Source: Oscillospiraceae bacterium
Lineage (GTDB): Bacteria; Bacillota; Clostridia; Oscillospirales; Ruminococcaceae
DNA length: 64,000 nt
Reading direction: 5' to 3'
Assembly (NCBI GenBank): GCA_014799385.1
Contig: JAAVIC010000033.1
Location: 213,335-277,334, forward strand
The first letter of the stretch is position 1. Every line of letters starts with the position of its first letter. Both the position numbers and the translations under genes were made by a program. Below are positions 18,189 through 24,884 of this stretch, one piece after another. The notes under the pieces were generated by a model, which saw nothing but the letters and a program-made list of their open reading frames with translations, had not been told where the DNA came from and did no database searches.

Positions 18189-19514
18189 ATGAGAGTATTT
18201 TTTACCATTCTGGCATGCAAAATTCTGCACTTTATCGGACATCTAATAGGCAGAGGTTCAAGTATTCCGGGGGAAATCGCACTGAAGCTCTGCCCCGATA
18301 TTCTCGGACGCGTGAAGCTTCCCGAGATGATAATTGCGGTAACGGGAAGCAACGGCAAGACATCCACAGTGGAAATGATAGCCCATATTTTGCAAAAAGA
18401 GGGCAAATCCGTAATTTGGAACAAAGAAGGCTCAAACCAAATCGCGGGAGTTACCACGGTGATTCTGAACAACTCCACACTCGGCGGACGTGTCAAGGCG
18501 GATATTCTGTTGCTGGAATCGGACGAGCGTTATTCAAAGTTCACATTTAAGTACTTCGCGCCCACTCATTATGTAATCACCAATCTCTACCGTGACCAAC
18601 TTACGCGCAACGGACATCCGGAGTGGGTTTATGAAGCGATTCGCGAGAGTATTTCGGATAAGTCCGCATTGATTCTTAACGCAGATGACCCGCTTGTATC
18701 GCTGTACGGGAAAGATAAATCGAACGTTGTTTGGTTCGGAATGGACAAGCAGTCTTTCTCAACCGCCGAAAATACCTCGGTTTACGATGACGGTGTGTTC
18801 TGCCCGAACTGCAAAAAACGTATGAAATATGACTACCGCCACTATAATCACATCGGCAGCTACCTCTGCCCCACTTGCGGACACAAAAAGCAATCCACCG
18901 ATTACACTGTTACCGAAGCGGATCTGGACAACGGTGTAATATCGGTGAACGGGAAATACAAAATCACATTGAGCTTTAAGAGTATTTATAATGTATACAA
19001 TATTCTCGCCTGTTTTTCGGTATGCGATTTGGTGGGAACTGCCCCGGAACAAATCGCCGAGGATATCAGCGATTACGTTCTCAAAAACGGCAGAATCGTG
19101 CAATATTCTCTCGCAAGCAGTGACGGAACTTTTTTGGTGTCAAAGCACGAAAACTCCATCTCCTACAACCAATCAATCCGTTACATAATCAGTCAGAACA
19201 AGCCTTGCGGAGTGATTATCATCGTGGATTCGGTCAGCCGCCGCTACTCCACCGGCGAGGTTAGCTGGCTGTGGGATATTGATTTCGAGCTGCTGAACAG
19301 TGATTGCGTTGAACGGATATATCTTTTGGGAGCGCACGCGGATGATCTCGAAACTCGGTTCTCCTACACAGATATTCCCTCAGAAAAGATTTCCGTAATT
19401 CCCGAAATTGATGAGGCGGTTGACATAATCATCTCGAAAAGACACAGAAAACTCTACACTGTAACCTGCTTTTCGGATAAGGCGAAATTCCTCTCCAAGG
19501 TTACAATTAAGTGA
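18189..19514 (+). CDS. murT: MurT-like Mur ligase family protein
   Basis: MurT with GatD amidates the D-glutamate of lipid II. The 441-residue product has the Mur ligase P-loop (VTGSNGKTSTVEMIA near residue 50), a Cys4 zinc ribbon (FCPNCKKRMKYD and YLCPTCGHKK), and the C-terminal DUF1727 domain. In typical MurT proteins the DUF1727 part contains a conserved NDxxADGxDVSWLWD stretch; here the same place (about residues 345-365) reads VDSVSRRYSTGEVSWLWD, so part of the motif is lost. Together with the changed GatD beside it, this suggests an altered or ammonia-dependent activity, or another substrate. Confidence 0.87.
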   Translation: MRVFFTILACKILHFIGHLIGRGSSIPGEIALKLCPDILGRVKLPEMIIAVTGSNGKTSTVEMIAHILQKEGKSVIWNKEGSNQIAGVTTVILNNSTLGGRVKADILLLESDERYSKFTFKYFAPTHYVITNLYRDQLTRNGHPEWVYEAIRESISDKSALILNADDPLVSLYGKDKSNVVWFGMDKQSFSTAENTSVYDDGVFCPNCKKRMKYDYRHYNHIGSYLCPTCGHKKQSTDYTVTEADLDNGVISVNGKYKITLSFKSIYNVYNILACFSVCDLVGTAPEQIAEDISDYVLKNGRIVQYSLASSDGTFLVSKHENSISYNQSIRYIISQNKPCGVIIIVDSVSRRYSTGEVSWLWDIDFELLNSDCVERIYLLGAHADDLETRFSYTDIPSEKISVIPEIDEAVDIIISKRHRKLYTVTCFSDKAKFLSKVTIK

Positions 19515-19522
19515 GGTGCAAT

Positions 19523-20137
19523 ATGAAAATTCTTCATCTATTTCACGATTTAATGAATCTCTATGGCGACTACGCGAATGTTCTGGCACTGGAACGCGCT
19601 CTTGTTCAAAATGGCGAAACTGTCGAAATAATCCGCCAATCGGTAGATGATAAGCTCGACTTTGACGCAGACTTCATCTACATCGGCTCGGGAACGGAAC
19701 GCAATCAAAAAGTCGCGCTTGAATACCTTACGCCGTATACCGAGGAGCTTAAATCCGCGCTGGAACACACCATTCTGCTTGCTACGGGCAACTCGTTTGA
19801 AATGTTCGGAACAAAAATTACCGACCGTGACGATAAAGAATACGCGGGACTTGGAATATTTGATTTTATCGTCAAGGAAGGCACCGAGAGAATTGTTACC
19901 GACAGCGTTGTCAAATTCGAGGGCAAGGAGATTATTGGCTTCGTCAACAAAGCAAGCCAAATTTATGGTGATGTAAAGCATTTTTTCAACGTAAAGCAAG
20001 GCGCGGGAAACTCCGACAGCTCTCACAACGTTGAGGGAGTTCATGATGGAAACTTTTACGGAACACACATAATCGGTCCGCTTCTTATCAGAAATCCGAT
20101 TATTGCTGAATATTTCGCAAGTTTACTCGTGAAATAA
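19523..20137 (+). CDS. gatD: GatD-like glutamine amidotransferase homologue without catalytic Cys/His
   Basis: The fold is clearly that of the GatD glutaminase subunit (204 aa; start MKILHLFHDLMNLYGDYANV; end GPLLIRNPIIAEYFASLL) and the gene follows murT in the normal order. However, the nucleophile elbow that should read like ICxGYQLLG is ATGNSFEMFG at residues 87-96, the GTYLHGPLL box with the catalytic His is GTHIIGPLL at 180-188, and GFENHxGxT is GFVNKASQI. The protein has no cysteine at all. ATG at 19523 has GAGGTG upstream; an earlier in-frame GTG would add only four residues. It cannot act as a normal Cys-His glutaminase. Confidence 0.85.
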   Translation: MKILHLFHDLMNLYGDYANVLALERALVQNGETVEIIRQSVDDKLDFDADFIYIGSGTERNQKVALEYLTPYTEELKSALEHTILLATGNSFEMFGTKITDRDDKEYAGLGIFDFIVKEGTERIVTDSVVKFEGKEIIGFVNKASQIYGDVKHFFNVKQGAGNSDSSHNVEGVHDGNFYGTHIIGPLLIRNPIIAEYFASLLVK

Positions 20138-20157
20138 AGAATTTTTTCCAAAAACAC

Positions 20158-20186
20158 TTGCAATTTGGAAATAAATATTGTATAAT
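20158..20186 (+). promoter_or_regulatory. Promoter of terD-like gene
   Basis: TTGCAA (20158-20163), 17-base spacer, TATAAT (20181-20186), 48 bases before the start codon. It begins a separate transcript after gatD. Confidence 0.82.
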
Positions 20187-20233
20187 GTAGATTAGAATAA
20201 CATATTATATATGTATTTCATGGAGGATTCATT

Positions 20234-20818
20234 ATGTCTGTAAATCTGCAAAAGGGTCAAAAGGTTGATCTTACAAAAGGCAACAGCGGGCTTAAGTCAC
20301 TTGTTGTCGGACTTGGTTGGGACGAGGTGAAAAAAGGCTTCTTCTCAAGAAGAGCCGATATTGACTGCGATGCTTCCGCTATTCTCATCACCGAAAGCAC
20401 AGGGAAACTCGCGGGTCCCGTTGATGTTGTTTATTACGGACAGCTTCAACACAGAAGCGGCGCGATTCGTCACTGCGGCGACAATCTGACGGGCGCGGGC
20501 GATGGCGATGACGAGCAAATTATTGTGGAGCTTAACCGAGTTCCTGCGGAGTACTCGAAAATCATATTTGTGGTTACGATTTATCAAGCGCGTGAACGTA
20601 ATCAGCAGTTCGGTATGATCGAGAATGCGTTCATCAGAATCGTTGACGCGGACACCGGAGCGGAGTTGTGCAAGTACAATCTGTCCGAGAACTACAACGG
20701 CAAGACCGCAATGATTTTCGGTGAGGTTTACCGCTATAACGGAGAGTGGAAATTCGGAGCAATCGGCGAGCCTACCAACGATAACGGAATCGGCGATATG
20801 GCTGCGCGGTTTCAGTAA
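20234..20818 (+). CDS. terD: TerD family protein
   Basis: A 194-residue TerD-fold protein: start MSVNLQKGQKVDLTKG, then LVVGLGWDE, the calcium-binding DIDCDASAIL region, YGQLQHRSGAIRHCGDNLTG with GDGDDEQI, and the tail FGEVYRYNGEWKFGAIGE. TerD proteins bind calcium and occur in tellurite and phage-stress gene clusters. Here it stands alone, with no TerC, TerB or kinase genes nearby, so no tellurite phenotype can be inferred. Strong promoter and GGAGG site. Confidence 0.95.
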   Translation: MSVNLQKGQKVDLTKGNSGLKSLVVGLGWDEVKKGFFSRRADIDCDASAILITESTGKLAGPVDVVYYGQLQHRSGAIRHCGDNLTGAGDGDDEQIIVELNRVPAEYSKIIFVVTIYQARERNQQFGMIENAFIRIVDADTGAELCKYNLSENYNGKTAMIFGEVYRYNGEWKFGAIGEPTNDNGIGDMAARFQ

Positions 20819-20859
20819 TTAAACACGGGTATCCGTACTGTAAATAAGGAGGAATTATT

Positions 20860-21003
20860 ATGACTAAGAAGATAGTAATCATTTCGGGAATTATTGCGTT
20901 GGCGGCAGCTGCCGCAGCGGCTGTTGCGTACTTTTTGCTCGGCAAGACCGACATCTTCGACAAGTGGAATCTTGACATTGATGACGATGAATTAATATTC
21001 TGA
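20860..21003 (+). CDS. Small membrane protein, 47 aa
   Basis: A short gene with a very strong AAGGAGG site seven bases before ATG. The product starts MTKKIVIISGIIALAAAAAA, giving one membrane helix of ~22 residues, and ends with an acidic tail rich in Asp. It follows terD by 41 bases and is likely on the same transcript. I do not recognise the family. Confidence 0.72.
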   Translation: MTKKIVIISGIIALAAAAAAAVAYFLLGKTDIFDKWNLDIDDDELIF

Positions 21004-21031
21004 GCCTAATCAAAGAAGAAATGGATTAATT

Positions 21032-21076
21032 AATACCGCTCCGAGTTTCAAAAAGCTCACTGCTTGGGGCGGTATT
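21032..21076 (+). terminator. Terminator after terD and the small membrane gene
   Basis: An 11-base inverted repeat (AATACCGCTCC and GGGGCGGTATT, one G-T pair) with a long internal loop, followed by TTTGTT. Confidence 0.5.
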
Positions 21077-21094
21077 TGTTGTGAGGAAAATGAA

Positions 21095-22285
21095 ATGAAA
21101 GTGTATTCAAAAGAGGAAGCCGGACATATGTTATGCCGTTATCACAATCTAGACGGCGCGGAAAAGCTGTCGGGACAAGACGGCGTGAAAACAATAATGC
21201 GTCGAATACACAGTATTCAATATGACCCTCTGAATGTAGTGTCAAGAAACGCCGATTTGGTATTGCAATCAAGAGTAAAAGATTACAAAGAACAATATCT
21301 TTACGATTTGTTATACAAAGAACACGAATTGGTGGACGGATACGATAAAGAAATGTGTATTTATAATTCGGAGGATTTTTCTGATTTTGAGTTTGTGCGA
21401 AAAGAGTTTTGCAAGCGTGTAGTCCTTACACTGGAATATCGCAATCAAACCGGCGCGTTGGATATTCTGGACGAGGTCAAAGATTTTGTGTCACAACACG
21501 GAATTACGGGAACAAAGGACATTTCAATCGGAGAAACGGGAAAAAGCAGTTGGGGGCATAGGAAATTGTCCAGTGCGGCATTGGATTATCTGTTCAACAG
21601 CGGTGAGCTTTGCGTTGCCGATAAGCGAGGCACACAGAAGTATTTCGATTTAACGGGTCGAGTTCTCAAAAGTGAATTTCTCCAACCTAATACGAATATA
21701 ACAACGGAAGACTTCCTTGAATGGTACACAGAAAGAAGAATACAGAGCGTTGGGTTGGTATGGAATAAACCGGGCGGTGCTTGGCAGGGCTGTTTTTTGA
21801 GCGAAAAAGACATTCGTGCTTCTGCACTTAAAAGACTGCTTGAGAAAAATAAAATTGAAGAAATACAAATCGAGGGAATAAAGGAACCTTTTTACGTTTC
21901 AAGTAATCTGAAAAATCATATGGATTCTCAGGCTTCGGATGCTTATGTAAGGTTCATCGCGCCATTGGACAATATTATGTGGGACAGACAAATACTTGAA
22001 TCGCTGTTTGATTTTACATACCGCTGGGAGGTTTATACGCCAGCCGCCAAAAGGAAATTCGGTTACTATGTATTGCCCGTGCTGTATAATGGTCGGTTTG
22101 TTGCAAGATTTGAGCCGGAACCAGTTAATAAGGCGGGAGCATTCGTTATAAAAAACTGGTGGTGGGAGTCTGAAATTAAACCGAATAACGCTATGAAAGA
22201 AACGATCGCAAAAGAGATGACACATTTTGCGAATTATCTTGGAGTAGATAATTCTAAAGATAATTTTTCAAAGTTAGAGGTGTAA
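21095..22285 (+). CDS. YcaQ-like winged-helix protein, crosslink repair glycosylase family
   Basis: A 396-residue member of the HTH_42/YcaQ family. The family hallmark near the N-terminus is present: IHSIQYDPLNVVSRNADLVL, containing the Q-x-D pair that acts in unhooking DNA interstrand crosslinks in E. coli YcaQ. Winged-helix units and a C-terminal RFIAPLDNIMWDRQILESLF with DPLxN-like character follow, then GYYVLPVLYNGRFVARFEP. It overlaps no gene and ends three bases before ybaK. Start has a GTGAGG site. Confidence 0.88.
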   Translation: MKVYSKEEAGHMLCRYHNLDGAEKLSGQDGVKTIMRRIHSIQYDPLNVVSRNADLVLQSRVKDYKEQYLYDLLYKEHELVDGYDKEMCIYNSEDFSDFEFVRKEFCKRVVLTLEYRNQTGALDILDEVKDFVSQHGITGTKDISIGETGKSSWGHRKLSSAALDYLFNSGELCVADKRGTQKYFDLTGRVLKSEFLQPNTNITTEDFLEWYTERRIQSVGLVWNKPGGAWQGCFLSEKDIRASALKRLLEKNKIEEIQIEGIKEPFYVSSNLKNHMDSQASDAYVRFIAPLDNIMWDRQILESLFDFTYRWEVYTPAAKRKFGYYVLPVLYNGRFVARFEPEPVNKAGAFVIKNWWWESEIKPNNAMKETIAKEMTHFANYLGVDNSKDNFSKLEV

Positions 22286-22288
22286 CAA

Positions 22289-22768
22289 ATGGCTAAGGAC
22301 AACAAAAGCAACGCAATGCGTATTCTGGACAAGCTGAAAATCACGTATACCGCGCACACCTACGAATGCGGGGAGTTCACGGACGGATTACAGATTGCGA
22401 CCCTATTGGGCGAAGATTGCGAAAGCGTGTTCAAAACACTGGTAACAGTTGGAAAAAGCGGAAAGTATTTTGTGTTCTGTGTTCCGGTTGACTGTGAAAT
22501 GGACTTGAAAAAATGCGCGAAATCAGTGGACGAAAAGTCGCTTGAACCAATCCACGTCAAGGATATATTTGCGATTACCGGGTATATTCGCGGAGGGTGC
22601 TCCCCTATCGGAATGAAAAAACAGTTCCGCACAGTAATTCACGAAAGTGCAAAATCTCTGAACACGGTAATTGTCAGCGGAGGGCGGCTCGGACTTCAAC
22701 TGGAGCTTACACCAGGCGACCTTATTAAGGCTTGTTCGGGAGAGTTCGCGGACATTATTAGGGAATAA
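22289..22768 (+). CDS. ybaK: Cys-tRNA(Pro)/Cys-tRNA(Cys) deacylase YbaK
   Basis: Trans-editing enzyme that clears mischarged Cys-tRNA(Pro). The 159 residues show AMRILDKLKITYTAHTY at the start, the catalytic-region ESVFKTLVTVG with the conserved Lys, and the GGCSPIGMKKQFRTVIHE stretch. The ribosome site GAGGTG lies inside the end of the preceding gene. Its stop codon directly abuts a MITE-like element. Confidence 0.94.
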   Translation: MAKDNKSNAMRILDKLKITYTAHTYECGEFTDGLQIATLLGEDCESVFKTLVTVGKSGKYFVFCVPVDCEMDLKKCAKSVDEKSLEPIHVKDIFAITGYIRGGCSPIGMKKQFRTVIHESAKSLNTVIVSGGRLGLQLELTPGDLIKACSGEFADIIRE

Positions 22769-22951
22769 GAACCTGTACCAATAGCGCAGGTGTGCGGATT
22801 TTCGAGAATAATTTTTTCGAGAACAAGGACGCATTATGCCTTTGGCAAAACGCTAATTTCGCAGACAGGCTGTCGCCCTTCAAGAAATTTTGATGCAGTT
22901 ATCGGAAAAATTTGCCGAAAAGCCGTGCGCCGGTGCTATTGGTACAGGTTC
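22769..22951. mobile_element. MITE-like element 1, 183 bp
   Basis: Perfect 17-base terminal inverted repeats (GAACCTGTACCAATAGC at the left, its complement at 22935-22951) continue as an imperfect inverted repeat for about 50 bases inward, so the element folds into a long hairpin. It has no supported coding frame. It begins at the base right after the ybaK stop codon. A clear target duplication was not seen. Confidence 0.75.
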
Positions 22952-22957
22952 AAAATA

Positions 22958-22986
22958 AAGTGCCGCGGCATTGCACCGCGGCACTT
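22958..22986 (-). terminator. Terminator of the cysteine-rich protein gene
   Basis: An 11-base perfect stem (AAGTGCCGCGG / CCGCGGCACTT) with a 7-base loop, followed on the minus strand by TTTATTTTG. It lies 32 bases beyond the stop codon of the small gene. Confidence 0.85.
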
Positions 22987-23017
22987 CGTTATTCAGGGGC
23001 TATCCCCCGGGGATTGA

Positions 23018-23173
23018 TCAGCAGCCGCAGCCACAGCCGTCGGATCTGCCGCCGCAGCCACAGCCGCAGCCGTCATTCTGCACACTGGTGTTATTGCCTC
23101 CGCAGCAAGAGAACAAGAGAATCAGGATAAGAATCCAGCAGCAGCTGTTACCGCCCATATTAAGTCCGCACAT
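23018..23173 (-). CDS. Cysteine-rich small membrane protein, 51 aa
   Basis: A short minus-strand gene with a strong GGAGG site seven bases upstream of ATG. The protein has a short N-terminus (MCGLNMGGNS), a membrane segment that begins with a Cys pair (CCWILILILLFSCC) and a tail with alternating Gly and Cys (GCGCGCGG, then GCGCGC): 13 Cys in 51 residues. Clostridial genomes carry similar proteins misnamed chorion class high-cysteine proteins; their function is unknown, perhaps metal or redox related. A possible weak promoter (CATAAT at 23251-23256) and a hairpin in the leader (23218-23232) lie upstream. Confidence 0.78.
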   Translation of the reverse strand: MCGLNMGGNSCCWILILILLFSCCGGNNTSVQNDGCGCGCGGRSDGCGCGC

Positions 23174-23287
23174 AGTGTTTTCCTCCTTAAAAGAAATGGT
23201 AGTGTGTGAAGTTTTCCGCTCCCCTGTGGAGCTTCCGTCTCACAGTACATATTATGCTAACGAGGAAAATGTGTTACAGAATTTTTT

Positions 23288-23448
23288 AGAGCCTGTTTAG
23301 TATCTCAACGTGCGCAGATTACGTGGCAGATTTTTCGTCAGACGACGGCAATTTTTCGCCGATGTACTATGTACTTCAAGAAAAATTGCCTAAGTATGAC
23401 GGAAAAGCTGCAAGTAAGATGCATGCGGTGAGATACTAAACAGGCTCT
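23288..23448. mobile_element. MITE-like element 2, ~160 bp
   Basis: Perfect 20-base terminal inverted repeats (AGAGCCTGTTTAGTATCTCA at both ends) continue as an imperfect inverted repeat through nearly the whole element. If the ends are trimmed by one base, a 3-bp TTA direct repeat flanks the element on both sides (23286-23288 and 23448-23450), as a target duplication would. It shares the AATTTTTCTTGAAG-like internal segment with element 1. No coding capacity. Confidence 0.78.
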
Positions 23449-23463
23449 TATGGATAAAATAAC

Positions 23464-23492
23464 ACACGCCGTCCGGGGAATGAACGGCGTGT
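23464..23492 (-). terminator. Hairpin terminator of a short minus-strand transcript
   Basis: A 9-base perfect stem (ACACGCCGT / ACGGCGTGT) followed on the minus strand by a T-rich stretch (GTTATTTTATCC). It ends a transcript that starts only ~70 bases upstream at the promoter at 23535-23563. Confidence 0.65.
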
Positions 23493-23529
23493 ACACACAG
23501 GAGGATTTTGGATTTTATTTTTCCTTCTG
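23493..23529 (-). ncRNA. Candidate short RNA between promoter and terminator
   Basis: RNA made from the minus-strand promoter at 23535-23563 would begin near 23529, run through this AT-rich stretch and end at the hairpin at 23464-23492: about 70-75 nt with no start codon behind a ribosome site. It could be a small RNA, or a leader with an attenuator for the cysteine-rich gene before MITE 2 inserted between them. Confidence 0.35.
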
Positions 23530-23534
23530 ATTTT

Positions 23535-23563
23535 ATTCTACCACATACAAAATTAAAAATCAA
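23535..23563 (-). promoter_or_regulatory. Minus-strand promoter downstream of phased repeats
   Basis: TTGATT (23558-23563), 17-base spacer, TAGAAT (23535-23540). The nearest TGTAAC-type repeat ends 15 bases upstream of the -35 box, a usual place for an activator. Confidence 0.65.
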
Positions 23564-23578
23564 CATTTATGACAATAT

Positions 23579-23637
23579 TGTAACCAAAATTCCGCAAACT
23601 GTAACTATTTGTAACTGTTTTGTAACTTTTTTGTAAC
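23579..23637 (-). promoter_or_regulatory. Five helically phased GTTACA direct repeats
   Basis: Plus-strand TGTAAC (minus GTTACA) occurs at 23579, 23600, 23610, 23621 and 23632. The steps are 21, 10, 11 and 11 bases, so all lie on one face of the helix, with one position skipped. This is the architecture bound by tandem OmpR/PhoB-type response regulators; the bases resemble Firmicute PhoP half sites (TTWACA), but the regulator is unknown. Confidence 0.6.
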
Positions 23638-23695
23638 CTTTTAATTTGTTTCAAGAAATTTTTATGAAATAAATGTGAAATTTCGGAAAAATGGC

Positions 23696-23724
23696 TAGTC
23701 AAATCAATATTTTTGTGTTATAAT
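23696..23724 (+). promoter_or_regulatory. Promoter of iscS-thiI
   Basis: TATAAT at 23719-23724 with a TG-T extension just before it, and a weak TAGTCA (23696-23701) at 17-base spacing. The extended -10 probably compensates for the poor -35. The core repeats the trmL -10 region base for base. Confidence 0.72.
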
Positions 23725-23774
23725 TATAAGGTATATGAATTTGTTCAAAAAAAGATACAAGAAAAGGTGAACTT

Positions 23775-24884
23775 ATGATATATCTGGATAATGCCGCGAC
23801 AACCAAGCCGTGTGAGAAATGTGTCCGCGCGGTGAACGAGGCGATGAGCGAGTCCTTTGGAAACGCAAGCTCTCTGCACAATTTGGGAACGTCCTCTATG
23901 CAAATTATGGCTCGCGCGAAAAAGACACTGCTTGCGGCGGTTACGGGAGGCAAATCCCCGTTTGATGGGAACGTGTTGTTCACATCGGGTGCTACCGAAA
24001 GCAACAACACCGCGCTTTTAGGCTCAATGAGCCGATTCCGTCCGAATACATTAAAAATCGTGTCCACAGCAATCGAACACCCATCTGTGTCAAAGGTTCT
24101 TACGAGATTCGAGGAGGACGAATTTGAGGTTTTGCGGTTAGCTCCCAAGAATTATGAAGATTTCACGGGCGCGCTGATTGACGCGGTGGACGAAAATACC
24201 GCTCTATTAAGCGCAATGGCGGTGAACAACGAAACGGGCTTTCAAATTGACGTTCCGCGGCTGTACCGCGAGGTCAAGCGCAAAAATCCCAAGACAATCG
24301 TACATATCGACGCTGTTCAGGGATTTCTTAAAGTCCCGCTGGACGGCGATCTGATAAGCATCTCCGGTCATAAAATCCACTCGACAAAAGGAATAGGCGC
24401 ATTGTTTATCCGAAAAGGAGAGAACATTCTCCCCCTGCTTTCGGGCGGCGGACAGCAGAACAACCTCCGTTCGGGAACAGAGCCTGTGGAGCTGATTGCG
24501 GGTCTGGAGGCGGCTGTCAAGGCATATCACGGCGACCGCGAAAAGTTTTCCGAACTGAAGAAGTGCCTGCTGGAAGAATTATCCAAGCTATCGGACATCG
24601 GAATCAACTCAGATGACGATTGTATTCCTAATATCGTGAATTTCAGTGTTCGCGGAGTGCGCAGCGAGATTATGCTGCACTCTCTCGAAGAACGCGGAAT
24701 TTTCGTTTCCAGCGGCTCTGCGTGCTCACGCGGCAAGAAAAGCGGAGTTTTGGACGCGCTCGGTGTTTCGGATAAGGACGCGGACTGCGCGATTCGTGTG
24801 TCGTTCAGCGCGGAGAACACTCCAGATGACGTTCGCGCGCTGTGCGAGGGAATCTCAAAAACCATTGAAAGGGTCAGAAGATGA
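23775..24884 (+). CDS. iscS: Cysteine desulfurase, IscS/NifS family
   Basis: PLP enzyme that takes sulfur from cysteine and passes it on as a persulfide. The 369 residues start MIYLDNAATTKPCEKCVRAV and contain LFTSGATESNNTALLGS, the PLP-lysine segment ISGHKIHSTKGIGALF and the catalytic-cysteine loop VSSGSACSRGKKSGVL. It overlaps thiI by four bases, as in NifZ-ThiI pairs, so its sulfur likely goes to tRNA 4-thiouridine. Confidence 0.95.
   Translation: MIYLDNAATTKPCEKCVRAVNEAMSESFGNASSLHNLGTSSMQIMARAKKTLLAAVTGGKSPFDGNVLFTSGATESNNTALLGSMSRFRPNTLKIVSTAIEHPSVSKVLTRFEEDEFEVLRLAPKNYEDFTGALIDAVDENTALLSAMAVNNETGFQIDVPRLYREVKRKNPKTIVHIDAVQGFLKVPLDGDLISISGHKIHSTKGIGALFIRKGENILPLLSGGGQQNNLRSGTEPVELIAGLEAAVKAYHGDREKFSELKKCLLEELSKLSDIGINSDDDCIPNIVNFSVRGVRSEIMLHSLEERGIFVSSGSACSRGKKSGVLDALGVSDKDADCAIRVSFSAENTPDDVRALCEGISKTIERVRR

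Noticed and set aside
20819..20859. Separate promoter for the 47-residue membrane peptide
   Set aside because: No -10/-35 pair with acceptable spacing; co-transcription with terD is simpler.
22790..23300. Plus-strand open frames rich in Pro, Gln and Arg across the intergenic region
   Set aside because: They run through MITE element 1 and the antisense of the cysteine-rich gene, have no ribosome site and mirror the Gly-Cys codons.
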